Notes: generated by a model from the sequence alone, not told the origin. DNA of 64,000 bases from Desulfobacterales bacterium (GCA_025454255.1 JALOOU010000006.1:1-64000); one strand, 5' to 3'. Shown: positions 19,071 to 32,203, counted from the first letter of the stretch. Numbers and translations: made by a program.

Positions 19071-19585
19071 GCTTTTTTCAACTCCCCCAGTTTCGAGGCG
19101 AACTCGCGCTTGACGTCGCTTGAGACGAGCGCGGCGATTTTTTCCGACACCAGGGCCACGTAGGGGGCGCACACGGAGTCTTTGATGAGGGGGGCCCCTT
19201 TGGGCAGAAAGGCCGTGAGCACCATGAACAGGACCGAGACGATCAAGACACCCTTGACCAGGCCGAACCCGGCTCCGCCCAGCCGGTCGAGCCAGCCCAG
19301 GAAGACCAGGTTCAAGAGATATTTGAGGACGATGGCGATCACGTTGACCACGATCACCACGCCGCAGAAGAGGGCCAGGAAGGCGAGGATGTTGCGGTAG
19401 GCCGGATTGGAGACCAGCCCCGTCAGCCAGCCGGCGACGGTGCCGTAGTAGAGGTAGGCCGCAACGACACCGCCGGCCACGCCGATGATCGAGGAGACCT
19501 CCTTGACCAGGCCCCGGAAAATCCCCCAGATCAGCCCGTAGCTCACAATCACGACGATGAGGATGTCGAATGCGTTCATGCGCAC
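19052..19585 (-). CDS. CvpA family membrane protein
   Basis: MRMNAFDILIVVIVSYGLIWGIFRGLVKEVSSIIGVAGGVVAAYLYY. Confidence 0.88.
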   Translation of the reverse strand: MRMNAFDILIVVIVSYGLIWGIFRGLVKEVSSIIGVAGGVVAAYLYYGTVAGWLTGLVSNPAYRNILAFLALFCGVVIVVNVIAIVLKYLLNLVFLGWLDRLGGAGFGLVKGVLIVSVLFMVLTAFLPKGAPLIKDSVCAPYVALVSEKIAALVSSDVKREFASKLGELKKAWQLPK

Positions 19586-19671
19586 CGCCTGTGTGCCGCC
19601 CGAAAACCGGCGGTTGAGGTGGAACCGCCCCGCGGTTCATCCGCAAACGGTTGATTCCGGCTCCGGCCGAG

Positions 19672-19762
19672 GCCCGATCGATTGCCGCAACCGGAGCGGG
19701 AGCCGCCCCTGTTGCGGACTGCGAAGCGCGAGAAGGCCGGCAGGGGCCGAAAGACGCCGCTT
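19672..19762 (-). repeat. Interspersed noncoding repeat, copy C (inverted)
   Basis: Reverse complement gcggcgtctttcggcccctgccggccttctcgcgcttcgcagtccgc...ctccggttgcgg matches copies A and B. Confidence 0.6.
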
Positions 19763-19864
19763 AAAGATGCAGACGAACTAACAGCGGCCGCCCCGTGAAG
19801 TCAAGCCAAAACTCGCCCGTCGTTTGCATTCGCCGCCGCAGGTATGCTAAACAAATGGGTTAAT

Positions 19865-20855
<991 letters not shown>

Positions 20856-20875
<20 letters not shown>

Positions 20876-23270
20876 ATCGGGGCTTCGCGCCTCCGGACAC
20901 CTTCTGCCCGGCTTTCGGCTGGCTCTGCTGATAGCCGTGATCCTGCTCTTTGCGCTCATCCTGCACCCCAACCTGCTGGTCTCCAAGCTCGCCTACACCT
21001 CAGGGGACGTCGCCGAAAAGGACATCAAAGCCCCCAAGGATCTGCTGGTGGAGGACCAGACGGCCACCGACATCAAACGCCAGCAGGCCCTCCAGGAGGT
21101 GCTCACCGTCTACGATTTCGACCTGGACCTTTCCGGCCGCCTGACCCAGCTGGTGGAGCAGGCCTTCGCCGACATGCGTGCCCTGCGCCAGGCCGCGCAC
21201 GAGAGCCGCGGCCATTGGCTGGAGGCCGAGGCCGGCCAGCCCGCGGATGGCCGACGGCAGCCACCCGCTTACTCCGCCGAGGATCTGCGCAAACTCTTCG
21301 AAGACAAGCTCGGCGTGCGCATCGGCAAGGGCCCCTATGCGGCGCTGGAGGCCGAAGGGTTTCCCAGACGCATCGCGGAGGCCGTCGCGGAGATTTTACA
21401 GAAGCTCCTGGAAACCGGCGTCGTCGCCAGCAAGGAGGCCATGCTCAAGGACCTCGAAAAGGGCATCGTGCTGCGGGATGTCCGCACGAAGGCGGAGCGC
21501 GTCGTCCGCGACGCCCGGCAGTTCTACAGCGTCGACCAGGCCCGCGGCATGGTGCGCACCGTCGGCCAGCCGTGGCTGCGCGACCAGGACTATGCCGCCG
21601 GCAACCTGGTGGTGGATCTGGCCCAGCGGCTGATTCAGCCCAACATCACGCTCAACCGCAACGAGACCGAGGAGCGCAAGGCGAAGGCCGCGGCGGAGGT
21701 CAAACCCGTCCTCTACCGCATCAAGGCCGGAGAGATGCTGCTGCGGGAGGGGGAGCGGGTCACCGAGCTGCACCTGCTCAAGCTCAAGGCGCTGGAGAGC
21801 GAGGCCAAGCCCAAGCAGTTCATCTTGGCCTTGATCGGCGCCTCGGCGGTGATGCTCGCCGTGATCGCCGTGGTCTATCGCCTGTTTCTGGGCGGCCGCG
21901 TCGACCGGTCCCGAACCCCGGCCCGGGACCTCCTGCTCATGGCGGCGCTCTTCATCCTTTTCCTGGTGATGGCCCAGGGCCTGGGCAACCTGCTGGAGCT
22001 GACGGCCCGCAATTCGCCCTATCCCATCCCCAGCTGGGCCGTGGCGTTCGCCGTGCCGATGGCCGCCGCCCCGATGATCGTCTGCGTCTTTTTGGGGCTC
22101 GCGGCCGCGGTGCCCTTCGCCCTGGTGACGGCCTTCGGGGCCGCCCTCATGAGCGCTCAAAGCCTGGTTATGTGCATGAACTATCTGGTCGTCGGCGGCA
22201 TGGGGGCCTACTGGATCCGCAGCTGCCGGGAGCGCAAAGTGTTCGTCGCCGCCGGTTTCAAAACCGGCCTCGTGAGCGTCCTGCTGGCTGCGGGGGTCGG
22301 GCTGACGACCGGCGAGCTCTCGTGGGCGGGCATGCTCTGGGGGGCCGGCCTCGCCTTCCTGGGCGGCTTCGGTGCGGGAATCATGGCGGCCGGCATCGTG
22401 CCGCTGTTGGAATCGTTTTTCGACTACACCACGGACATCACGCTGCTGGAGCTCGCCAACCTGGACCGCCCCATCCTGCGCCGGCTGATGATCGAGGCGC
22501 CGGGCACCTACCACCACTCGGTGATCGTGGGCTCCATGGCGGAGGCGGCGGCGGCCGGCATCGACGCCAACCCCCTGCTGGCCAAGGTGACCGGCTATTA
22601 TCACGACATCGGCAAAATCCGAAAACCGCTCTACTTCATCGAAAATCAACGCAGCGGCAAAAACCGGCACGACCGGCTGGCCCCCTCGATGTCGAGCCTC
22701 ATCCTGATCGCCCATGTCCGCGACGGGGTGGAGATCGCCCGCGAAAACCGGCTGAGCCCGGTGATCGTCGACGGGATTCGCCAGCACCACGGGACGAGCC
22801 TGATCCGCTATTTTTATGAAAAGGCCCGCCAGGCCAAGGGGGAGTCCCAGGTGAAGGAGGAAGATTTCCGCTATCCCGGCCCCAAGCCCCGCTCGCGCGA
22901 GGCCGCCCTGGTCATGCTGGCGGATGTGGTGGAGGCCGCCTCGCGGACTCTGGAGAACCCCACCCCGGCCCGGATCAAGGGACACGTCCAGGCGCTGATC
23001 AACCGCCTGCTCGAGGACGGCCAGCTCGACGAGTGCGACCTCACGCTCAAGGACATCCATAAGATCGCCGTCAGCTTCAACACGATCCTCAACGGCATCC
23101 ATCACAACCGCATCGAATACCTCGAGCAGCGGCTGCCCAACGGGCAAAAGGACAAGGCCAGACCCCGCCATGAACATCCACATCGCCAACCGCCAGCGGC
23201 GGCATCGGATCCGTCTGCGAACGTTCCGGACGGCGGCCCGGACCCTGCTGACCGCGCTCGGGCGTCCTGA
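20856..23270 (+). CDS. HD-domain transmembrane phosphohydrolase (PgpH/YqfF, 7TM-HD)
   Basis: Extracellular domain, membrane segments, then LMIEAPGTYHHSVIVGSMAEAAAAGIDANPLLAKVTGYYHDIGKIRKP. Confidence 0.93.
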
Positions 23271-23616
23271 CGCCGAGCTCTCCATCCTGTTCGTCGGCGA
23301 CCGCCGGATCGCCGCGCTGAACGCGTCGTTCCTGGGCCGCCAAGGCCCGACCAACGTGATCGCGTTCCCGATGCGCGACGGCCCGTTCGGCGATCTCTCC
23401 CCCCACCTGCTGGGCGATGTGGTGATCTCGGTCGACACGGCCTGCCGCGAGGCGGAGCGGGCGGGCATCGAGATCGATGCGCGGCTGACCCAGCTCCTGG
23501 TCCACGGTGTGCTCCACCTCTGCGGCTACGACCACGAGCGCGACCGCCGCGCGGCCCGGCGCATGGCGGCCAAAAGCCGGCAGCTGCTGAAAGCGATTGA
23601 AAGGGGCCCGACATGA
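23170..23616 (+). CDS. ybeY: rRNA maturation endoribonuclease
   Basis: LSILFVGDRRIAALNASFLG, LLVHGVLHLCGYDHERD. Confidence 0.94.
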   Translation: MNIHIANRQRRHRIRLRTFRTAARTLLTALGRPDAELSILFVGDRRIAALNASFLGRQGPTNVIAFPMRDGPFGDLSPHLLGDVVISVDTACREAERAGIEIDARLTQLLVHGVLHLCGYDHERDRRAARRMAAKSRQLLKAIERGPT

Positions 23617-25172
23617 TCCTGGTCACCTCCGCCGAGATGCAGACCCTGGACCGTTTGACCATCGAAGTCTTCGGCCTGCCGGGCCGCGTGCTCATGGAGA
23701 ATGCCGGCCGCGAGGCCGCGCGGGTGCTGCTGGCGAACTTTGCGGAGGCTGCCCGCGGGGGGGTGGGCATCGCGGCCGGCTGCGGCAACAACGGCGGCGA
23801 CGGGTTCGTCGTGGCGCGCTGCCTGGCCCAGCAGGGTTATCCGGTGCAGGTGTTCCTCCTGGGGGCCGCCGAACGCCTGCAGGGCGATGCCGCCGCCAAC
23901 CTGGCGCTGCTGAGGCCGCTGGGGGTACCGGTGGCCGAGATCCGCGAGGCCGCGACGCTGCAGGCGCTCCAGCAAGAGACGGACCGCCCGGCGCTCTGGG
24001 TGGACGCCCTGCTCGGCACCGGGTTGAACGCCGACGTGCGCGGAGTCTACCGCGACCTCATCGAGCGCATCAACCGCTCCGGCCGGCCGGTTCTCTCCGT
24101 CGACATCCCCTCGGGGGTGAGCGCCGACACCGGCCGGGTCTGCGGCGCCGCCGTCCGGGCGACCGTCACGGTCGCCTTCGGCTTTGCGAAAATCGGCCAT
24201 GCCCTCTTGCCAGGGGCCGAACTGGCCGGACGGCTGGAGGTCGTCGACATCGGCATCCCTGCGCACCTTCTGCCCCAGGCCGCCCCGCGCCACCAGCTGC
24301 TGACCGACGCGCTGGCCCGCGCGGCGCTTACGCGGCGCCCGGCCGATGCGCACAAAGGCCTCACCGGGCACCTGCTGCTGCTGGCGGGCGCGCCGGGCAA
24401 AACCGGGGCGGCGGCGCTGGCGGCCGAGTCCGCCCTGCGGGTCGGCGCCGGCTTGGTGACCCTGGGAGTCGGGGCCAGCCTGAACCCGGTCATGGAGACC
24501 GCAACGCTCGAGGCCATGACCGCGCCCCTGGCCGAAGCCGCACCCGGCATCCTGGGCCCCGCTGCGCTCGAGGAGACCCTCGCCCTCGCCCGGGGCAAGA
24601 GTTGCCTCGCCATCGGCCCCGGTCTCGGGCCGGCGGACGCCACCGGCGAGCTGGTCCGCGCAGCCGTGCGCAAAAGCCCCTGCCCGCTCGTGATCGATGC
24701 GGACGGTTTGAACCACCTGGCAGGCCGCCTGGAGTGCCTGGAGAACCTCTCGGTGCCGGCCGTGATCACCCCGCACCCCGGCGAGATGGCGCGCCTGCTG
24801 GGCGTGACGACGGAGGCCGTGCAGCAGGACCGCATCGGCTGCGCCCGCAACCTGGCAGCCTCCCTCAAAATCCACGTGGTCCTCAAAGGCGCCCGCACCG
24901 TCATCGCGCAGCCGGACGCAGCGGTGTTCGTCAACCCCACTGGCAACCCCGGGATGGCGTCCGGCGGCATGGGCGATGTCCTGACCGGCGCCGTGGCCGG
25001 CCTCATCAGCCAGGGGGTGGCACCCGGTCGCGCCGCCTGCACCGCGGTCTATCTGCACGGAGCGGCCGCCGATTGGCTGGCGCAGAATGTCGGCCCCCGG
25101 GGATTTCTGGCGGCGGAGGTCATGCGCCGCCTGCCCGCCGAAATCGCCCGGCTCCAGGGGGAGGGGCGCTAG
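23613..25172 (+). CDS. nnr: Bifunctional ADP-dependent NAD(P)H-hydrate dehydratase/epimerase
   Basis: MILVTSAEMQTLDRLTIEVFGLPGRVLMENAGREAA; GNNGGDGFVVAR; NPTGNPGMASGGMGDVLTG. Confidence 0.95.
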   Translation: MILVTSAEMQTLDRLTIEVFGLPGRVLMENAGREAARVLLANFAEAARGGVGIAAGCGNNGGDGFVVARCLAQQGYPVQVFLLGAAERLQGDAAANLALLRPLGVPVAEIREAATLQALQQETDRPALWVDALLGTGLNADVRGVYRDLIERINRSGRPVLSVDIPSGVSADTGRVCGAAVRATVTVAFGFAKIGHALLPGAELAGRLEVVDIGIPAHLLPQAAPRHQLLTDALARAALTRRPADAHKGLTGHLLLLAGAPGKTGAAALAAESALRVGAGLVTLGVGASLNPVMETATLEAMTAPLAEAAPGILGPAALEETLALARGKSCLAIGPGLGPADATGELVRAAVRKSPCPLVIDADGLNHLAGRLECLENLSVPAVITPHPGEMARLLGVTTEAVQQDRIGCARNLAASLKIHVVLKGARTVIAQPDAAVFVNPTGNPGMASGGMGDVLTGAVAGLISQGVAPGRAACTAVYLHGAAADWLAQNVGPRGFLAAEVMRRLPAEIARLQGEGR

Positions 25173-25700
25173 GTGGTCGCCCGAGAAGCGCCCCTGGGCC
25201 GCCTGCGCCTGGCGACCGGCTCCGCGGCTGAGACCCGCGCGGTGGGCGCACGCTGCGGCAGGCTCCTCGCGGCGCCGGCGGCGCTCTTTCTCAGCGGGGA
25301 CCTGGGCAGCGGCAAGACGGTGTTCGTTCAAGGGTTGGCGCGCGGCCTCGGCGTGCCCGAGACCTGGGTCGTCGCCAGCCCCACCTTCACCCTCGTCAAC
25401 GAGTACCCGGGCCGCCTGCGCCTGTTTCACATCGACCTCTACCGGCTGGTCGACGGCGGTGCGGCCGTCGCAGAGCTGGGTTTGGACGAGATCCTCGATG
25501 GCCCCGGCGTGGTCGCCGTGGAGTGGGCCGAGAAGCTTCCCCCCGGGGAGGCCCGCGGGCGGCTGGAGATCCGGTTTGCGCTCGGCGCCGGCGAGAACGA
25601 GCGCACCTTGGACCTGACGGCGTATGGACAAGCCGCACTGAGTCTGTTAAAGGCCTTGGATCCGCAAACGGCAGAAAAGGGAAGCTGCCCGGAGCGCTGA
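25173..25700 (+). CDS. tsaE: tRNA threonylcarbamoyladenosine biosynthesis protein TsaE
   Basis: [48 protein letters not shown] start. Confidence 0.93.
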   Translation: MVAREAPLGRLRLATGSAAETRAVGARCGRLLAAPAALFLSGDLGSGKTVFVQGLARGLGVPETWVVASPTFTLVNEYPGRLRLFHIDLYRLVDGGAAVAELGLDEILDGPGVVAVEWAEKLPPGEARGRLEIRFALGAGENERTLDLTAYGQAALSLLKALDPQTAEKGSCPER

Positions 25701-25747
25701 TCCATCGATGGCATCCTGCCCAAACGGCGAAACCGCGGAGGCGCTGC

Positions 25748-26968
25748 ATGGGGGTGATCGTTCAAAAATTCGGCGGGACGTCGGTGGCCGACATCGACCG
25801 GATCCGCAACGTGGCCCGGCGCGTGGCCGGAACCTACACCCGCGGCGACGAGGTCGTCGTCATCGTTTCGGCCATGTCCGGGGTGACCGACGGGCTGATC
25901 GGGCTGGCGCACAAGGTCAACGAAAACCCGGACAAGCGCGAGCTGGACGCATTGCTCGCCACCGGGGAGCAGACCACGGCCTCCCTGCTCGCCATGACGC
26001 TTAAATCCATGAACTTCCCGGCCCAGTCGCTCATGGGGTTTCAGGTGGAGGTGCGCACCGACCACTGCTTCGGCAACGCCCGGATCCAGGACATTCGCGT
26101 CGACCGGGTCCGCCGCCTGCTCCAGGAGCGCACCATCGTCGTGGTGGCCGGCTTCCAGGGCTGCGACGACCAGGGCAACATCACCACCCTGGGCCGGGGC
26201 GGCTCGGACACCTCGGCCGTCGCCATCGCCGCCGCGCTCAAGGCCGACGCCTGCGAAATCTACACGGATGTCACCGGCGTGTTCACGGCCGACCCCAACC
26301 TGGTGCCCAAGGCGCGCAAAATCGACCGGATCTGCTTCGAGGAGATGCTGGAAATGGCGAGCATCGGGGCCAAGGTGCTTCAGATCCGCTCGGTGGAGTT
26401 CGCCATGAAGTACAACGTGCCCGTGCACGTGCGATCGTCTTTTTCGGATGAGGAGGGGACCATGGTCGTTCAGGAGGACAACGGGATGGAGCGAGTGGCG
26501 GTCTCGGCGGTGACCATGAACAAAAACGACGCCCGTATCACCCTGCGCAAAGTCCCGGACACGCCCGGCATCGCCGCCCGGATCTTCACACCGGTGGCCG
26601 AAGCCGGCATCTGCGTCGACATGATCATCCAGAACACCCGCGCCAGCGGCAAGACCGACCTGACCTTCACCGTGCCGAAGGCCGACTACCGGACGGCGCT
26701 CGCCATCGGGAAAAAGGTGGCCGGCGAGATCGGGGCAGAGGATGTTTTCGGCGACGACACGATCGCCAAGGTCTCGGTCACGGGGGTGGGCATGCGCAGC
26801 CACCCGGGCGTCGCGGCGCGCATGTTCGCCTGCCTGGCGCGCGAGGGCATCAACATCATGATGATCAGCACCTCCGAGATCCGGATCTCCTGCCTGATCG
26901 AGCAGAAATACGCCGAGCTGGCGGTCCAGGCGCTGCACACCGAGTTCGGACTCGACGCCCAGCCCTGA
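25748..26968 (+). CDS. lysC: Aspartate kinase
   Basis: [41 protein letters not shown]; paired ACT domains. Confidence 0.97.
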   Translation: MGVIVQKFGGTSVADIDRIRNVARRVAGTYTRGDEVVVIVSAMSGVTDGLIGLAHKVNENPDKRELDALLATGEQTTASLLAMTLKSMNFPAQSLMGFQVEVRTDHCFGNARIQDIRVDRVRRLLQERTIVVVAGFQGCDDQGNITTLGRGGSDTSAVAIAAALKADACEIYTDVTGVFTADPNLVPKARKIDRICFEEMLEMASIGAKVLQIRSVEFAMKYNVPVHVRSSFSDEEGTMVVQEDNGMERVAVSAVTMNKNDARITLRKVPDTPGIAARIFTPVAEAGICVDMIIQNTRASGKTDLTFTVPKADYRTALAIGKKVAGEIGAEDVFGDDTIAKVSVTGVGMRSHPGVAARMFACLAREGINIMMISTSEIRISCLIEQKYAELAVQALHTEFGLDAQP

Positions 26969-26979
26969 GGGCCTCACCC

Positions 26980-27075
26980 ATGCGGCGATTCAGCCCCGGC
27001 CAGCTGCTCTTCGCGGCGGCCCTCGCGGCCCTCCTGCTCGGGGTGGCACTGACGCGCAGCCTCTATCCGTTCTGA
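26980..27075 (+). CDS. Putative 31-residue membrane miniprotein
   Basis: MRRFSPGQLLFAAALAALLLGVALTRSLYPF; one hydrophobic helix, just downstream of lysC; no strong Shine-Dalgarno. Confidence 0.35.
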   Translation: MRRFSPGQLLFAAALAALLLGVALTRSLYPF

Positions 27076-27089
27076 CGCACCGATCCGGT

Positions 27090-27791
27090 TTAGTAGCAGT
27101 GGTATTTGGCGCCGACCGCAAAACGGCGGCTGCGCGGCTGGCACCATTTGACATCCGCCACCACGTTGGAGCGCAGGTACTCCGGCGCCGCCTCCCCCGC
27201 CCCGGCCGCTGCCCCTTCCAGCCGGATCAGCAGCGTTGCGCCGGCGGCCACCGGGTGCGTCGTTTCAAAATTGCAGCCGGCCGGGCTGCAGTTGAGCATC
27301 CGCGCCGCCACCGAGCCGCTCTTGTTGAAATAGGCCCAGGCAACGATGAAATCGCAGGCCTGGCGCAGCTCCCGGCGCCGCTCGTGGGGGTAGTTCACGC
27401 CGGACCGGGAGACATAGCGGATCCCCGCAAGCACCGTCTCGATGGCGTGGATCAGCTCCTGGCTGCCGACATCTTTGAAGCAGTACCCGTCGGCGCCCGC
27501 CTCCAGCGCCGCCCGAATGGTGTGGTCCGATTCGAGAATGGTCAGGACCAGTATTTTCGCCGCCACGCTGCCGGAGAGCTCGGGCAGCACCGCATACCCG
27601 CTGCCCCCCGGGAGCCTGAGATCCAGCAGCACCAAATCGGCGGGGACCTCCTTGGCGACCCGCAGCGCCTCCGCCCCGCTGCTCGCCTCCGCCACCACCT
27701 CCAGGTGCGCCTGCGCGTTGATCAGCTCCTTCAGCGCGGCGCGATAAAGATCGTTGTCCTCGACGATGATGAGTCTCTTTTTCGATTCCAT
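27090..27791 (-). CDS. Response regulator with receiver domain and PilZ-like C-terminal domain (no HTH)
   Basis: MESKKRLIIVEDNDLYRAALKELINA...DLVLLDLRLPGGSG...ILVLTI...YCFKDVG; C-terminal RRELRQACDFIVAWAYF..LNCSPAGCNFETTHPVAAGATLLIRLEG. Confidence 0.8.
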   Translation of the reverse strand: MESKKRLIIVEDNDLYRAALKELINAQAHLEVVAEASSGAEALRVAKEVPADLVLLDLRLPGGSGYAVLPELSGSVAAKILVLTILESDHTIRAALEAGADGYCFKDVGSQELIHAIETVLAGIRYVSRSGVNYPHERRRELRQACDFIVAWAYFNKSGSVAARMLNCSPAGCNFETTHPVAAGATLLIRLEGAAAGAGEAAPEYLRSNVVADVKWCQPRSRRFAVGAKYHCY

Positions 27792-27837
27792 CGGCTCCCC
27801 GCTAAGTGCGTGGCGGCCCCACGCGACGCCTGCCGGT

Positions 27838-29055
27838 TCAAGGCGAAACGGACGGCGCATCGGACAACGGAAAGGTGAAACGAACGCTCGTGCCCGTCCC
27901 GGGCAGCGAGTTCACGCAGAACGACCCCCCGATGATTTCGACCCGCTCGCGCATGCTCTTCAGGCCGAAGCCGCTCATGCGGTCTGCGCGGCGGCTGACC
28001 TCGCTGAAATCGAAACCGCGGCCGTTGTCCTCCACCTCCACCACCAGCTCACGGCCGAATTTTTTGAGCCGAACGAAAATCGCATCGGCGCCGCTGTGCA
28101 TGGCGGCATTGTTCAGCGCCTCCTGGATGACGCGGTAGACCACGATTTTGAGCACCTCCGGCACGTCCGGCTCCGCGACGTCGATCTGCCGGATGATTCG
28201 AATGTGGCCGTGGCGCTGTCCGAATTGGCGGATGTGCCAGTCGACGGTCGGCAGCAGCCCCCGGTCATCGATGATCTCCGGCCGCAGGTTCGCGGACATC
28301 CGCTTGCACTCTTTGATGGTGTCCGCCAGATGCGAAATGGCCTTCTTCAGGCTGGCGCCCGCGGCCTCCGGGTTCTCGGCCATTTTCGCAGCGGCCGACT
28401 CCAGGGAGAACTTGATCGCCGCTAGATTTCCCCCGATGCTGTCGTGCAGCTCGCGGGAGACCGCCTTGCGGTCGGCCTCCAGGGCTTCGATGCTCTTGCG
28501 CGAGAACTCCTTCAGCCGGTGTTGCGACTCGCGCAGCTCCAGCTCCAGCTTTTTCAGGGTGGAGATGTCCTTGGTGATCGTGGCCACGAATTCGATCCGG
28601 CCGCTCTCGTCCGTCAGGGGAAAGGCCGTCAGCAGCGTGGGGAAAACCCGGCCGTACTTGTCGACCCGGTACCCCTCCCAGTTGCGCACCTCGCGGCCCT
28701 CCAGGCATTGCTGGCGCAGCTGCCAGGCCAGTTGATAGCGCTCCGGCAGCATCAGCAGTTTGATCGACCGGCCGATCAGCTCTTCCCGGCTCCAGCCGTA
28801 GGATTTCTCCGCCTCCCGGTTCATCTCGATGATGGTCCCGGACAGGTCCTCGATGAGAATCGCATCGGCGGCGTCCCGAAACACCCGCGAGAGCTGGTGC
28901 AGCTTGGCGTGGAAGCTCTCGCGCGCGCAAATCTCATCCTCCAGCCTCCTCACCGCCGCCTCGAGCGCGACCGTGCGCTCCTGCGCCGGCGGCTCCTGGC
29001 CGGCCGCGGGCCCGTGGCGAGCCCCCCCGGGTGTGATGCGCTCGGCCGCGGACAT
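27838..29055 (-). CDS. PAS-domain sensor histidine kinase (HisKA_3/NarX type)
   Basis: PAS IIEMNREAEKSYGWSREELIG; SRELHDSIGGNLAAIKFSLE (HisKA_3 H-box); VVEVEDNGRGFDF, GFGLKSMRERVEIIGG. Confidence 0.92.
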   Translation of the reverse strand: MSAAERITPGGARHGPAAGQEPPAQERTVALEAAVRRLEDEICARESFHAKLHQLSRVFRDAADAILIEDLSGTIIEMNREAEKSYGWSREELIGRSIKLLMLPERYQLAWQLRQQCLEGREVRNWEGYRVDKYGRVFPTLLTAFPLTDESGRIEFVATITKDISTLKKLELELRESQHRLKEFSRKSIEALEADRKAVSRELHDSIGGNLAAIKFSLESAAAKMAENPEAAGASLKKAISHLADTIKECKRMSANLRPEIIDDRGLLPTVDWHIRQFGQRHGHIRIIRQIDVAEPDVPEVLKIVVYRVIQEALNNAAMHSGADAIFVRLKKFGRELVVEVEDNGRGFDFSEVSRRADRMSGFGLKSMRERVEIIGGSFCVNSLPGTGTSVRFTFPLSDAPSVSP

Positions 29056-29064
29056 GTTTCCCGC

Positions 29065-29502
29065 TCAGCGGACCACCAGCACCGGCAACCGCGAATGGGT
29101 CAACACCTTCTGGGTCTCGCTGCCGAGCAGCAGGCTGGCGACGCCCTTGCGGCCATGGGAGGCCATCAGGATCAGGTCGCAGCCGTGCGCCTCCGCCGCC
29201 GCGACGATCGACGCATGGGGCTGATCGCCGGTCTCGCAGAGGGTCTCGCACGGAACCCCGGCGTCGGCCGCCGCCTTTGCGACAAATGCCAGGTTCCGCT
29301 CGGCCTCCTGTTTGTGATGACGGGCCGACTCCTCTTTGAGCTGCTCGGTGATCTCGGTCATGTAGAGAAAATATTTCTGCGTCGGGACCACGCATACGCC
29401 GGTGACCTTCGCCCCTATGCTCTTGGCGAACCGCACCCCTTTGCGAATGGCCACCTGCGAAAGATCCGAACCGTCCGTCGGCAACAAAATATGCTTGAAC
29501 AT
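29065..29502 (-). CDS. Universal stress protein (UspA family)
   Basis: MFKHILLPTDGSDLSQVAIRKGVRFAKSIGAKVTGVCVV; LILMASHGRKGVASLLLGSETQKVLTHSRLPVLVVR. Confidence 0.94.
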   Translation of the reverse strand: MFKHILLPTDGSDLSQVAIRKGVRFAKSIGAKVTGVCVVPTQKYFLYMTEITEQLKEESARHHKQEAERNLAFVAKAAADAGVPCETLCETGDQPHASIVAAAEAHGCDLILMASHGRKGVASLLLGSETQKVLTHSRLPVLVVR

Positions 29503-29553
29503 CTCCGCCTCCTTGCTGTTAGCGTGAACGTTTCGCCCGCCGGGCCGGCCCCC

Positions 29554-29841
29554 TCAGTCGACCCGCTCCCAGTTGGCCTCGAAAGTGTTGTCGTGCAGCG
29601 AGTAAGCGTAGCCCAGCATCTTGCCGAAACCGGGGGGCTGGTTTTCCTTGACCCGCCAGTAGCACAGGTAGATGGCCGGAATCGCGCGGTACTCCCCCGT
29701 CGGCGGATCCTCGCTGGTGTTGAGCCAGATCTCCCGTTTTTCGATGACCCGCCACAGAGTACCGTATTTCCTGCTGCGCACCGTGTCGCCGACTCTCGGC
29801 AGCTGCTTTTCGCGGATGACCTCGTTGTGGGTCTCGATCAT
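29554..29841 (-). CDS. Conserved hypothetical protein
   Basis: MIETHNEVIREKQLPRVGDTVRSRKYGTLWRVIEKREIW...; AAAGGAGG Shine-Dalgarno before ATG. Confidence 0.7.
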   Translation of the reverse strand: MIETHNEVIREKQLPRVGDTVRSRKYGTLWRVIEKREIWLNTSEDPPTGEYRAIPAIYLCYWRVKENQPPGFGKMLGYAYSLHDNTFEANWERVD

Positions 29842-30161
29842 GGCAGCCTCCTTTCTCCCGAATTTTGCCATGCTTTCTTTTCCAACAATTCAGATTGCTT
29901 GTCCATAAGGGGATCACCTTATTTGTGAAGGACGAATGCTTGGCACCATGGTTTTTTCCCGATGCCCCCCGCTTGTCGGGCGCCAGCACCATCCAAATTC
30001 TGCAAACCCTTGCATCCATGGCCCGACAACCTAAGATGCCGCAACGAGGTCCACTTCCAGCGCCACCCATCGGCCAAGAGAAGCGTCCGGGCATGAAAGG
30101 CTCCGGCCGCCGCCGACGGGTCTGACCCGCCCAGGTTAGCTGTGGGGGTGGCTGTCGGACG

Positions 30162-30231
30162 GGTTCTATCTCTCCGCCAACCTCTTCGGCCTGAGCCTCT
30201 CCGCCATTCCGGCGATCATGGCGGCCGCCCC
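30162..30231 (+). pseudogene. Relic of an MFS transporter
   Basis: GFYLSANLFGLSLSAIPAIMAAA, close to GFYLSAVLFGLSAWSIPTIMAAA of the intact MFS gene at 32410..33672. Confidence 0.7.
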
Positions 30232-30708
30232 GAAGCCGCACCAGCGGCCGGTCGAGAAGGTCTACAGGGTGGCGGGGTTGCGCGCGGCAGCGGCCCGCAC
30301 GGAGACCTCATACCCGATCACGAGTGCGGCCAGCAGGTCGCGGCCGCCGGAGTTCAGGGATTGGCCCACGGCCAGCGCCGCGGGAATGAGGGCGGCCCCC
30401 GGGTGCCCGCCGGCGGCGCGGTGTCCGTCGTCCAGGTCCAGGGCGCTGCCGGCGGCCGCATTGCAGAAAGCGGCGCCTGCCGGCGAGAGGCGCTCCCGGG
30501 TCAACCAGACGTCGGACGGTCCGCCGGGGAAAAAACGGCGCGCGAACCCCCGCGCCGCCTGCGCGGACGCCTGGTGGAAACCCGCCATGGCCGCGCCCAG
30601 CAGGTCCAGCAGGCACCCGGCTCCGCGGTCCAGCGCCGCCTCCGGGAGGTCCTTCGCCCGCAGGGCGCATACCCTCCGCGCAACCTGTTCCACCGTGGTG
30701 GTTTCCAT
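30217..30708 (-). pseudogene. MmgE/PrpD family protein, N-terminal remnant
   Basis: METTTVEQVARRVCALRAKDLPEAALDRGAGCLLDLLGAAMAGF...LDLDDGHRAAGGHPGAALIPAALAV...RNPATL*TFSTGRWCGFGAAA; TAG then abrupt loss of homology. Confidence 0.8.
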
Positions 30709-30734
30709 GCATGCTCCTTCAAACGGATGGCAGA

Positions 30735-32203
<1,469 letters not shown>

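Noticed and set aside
23526-25631. 701-aa minus-strand ORF antisense to nnr/tsaE
   Set aside because: Shadow ORF; nnr and tsaE motifs clear on the plus strand
30262-30264. TAG in the MmgE/PrpD frame considered as pyrrolysine readthrough
   Set aside because: Homology ends about 15 codons later at a junction with unrelated sequence, so simple pseudogenisation is the better explanation
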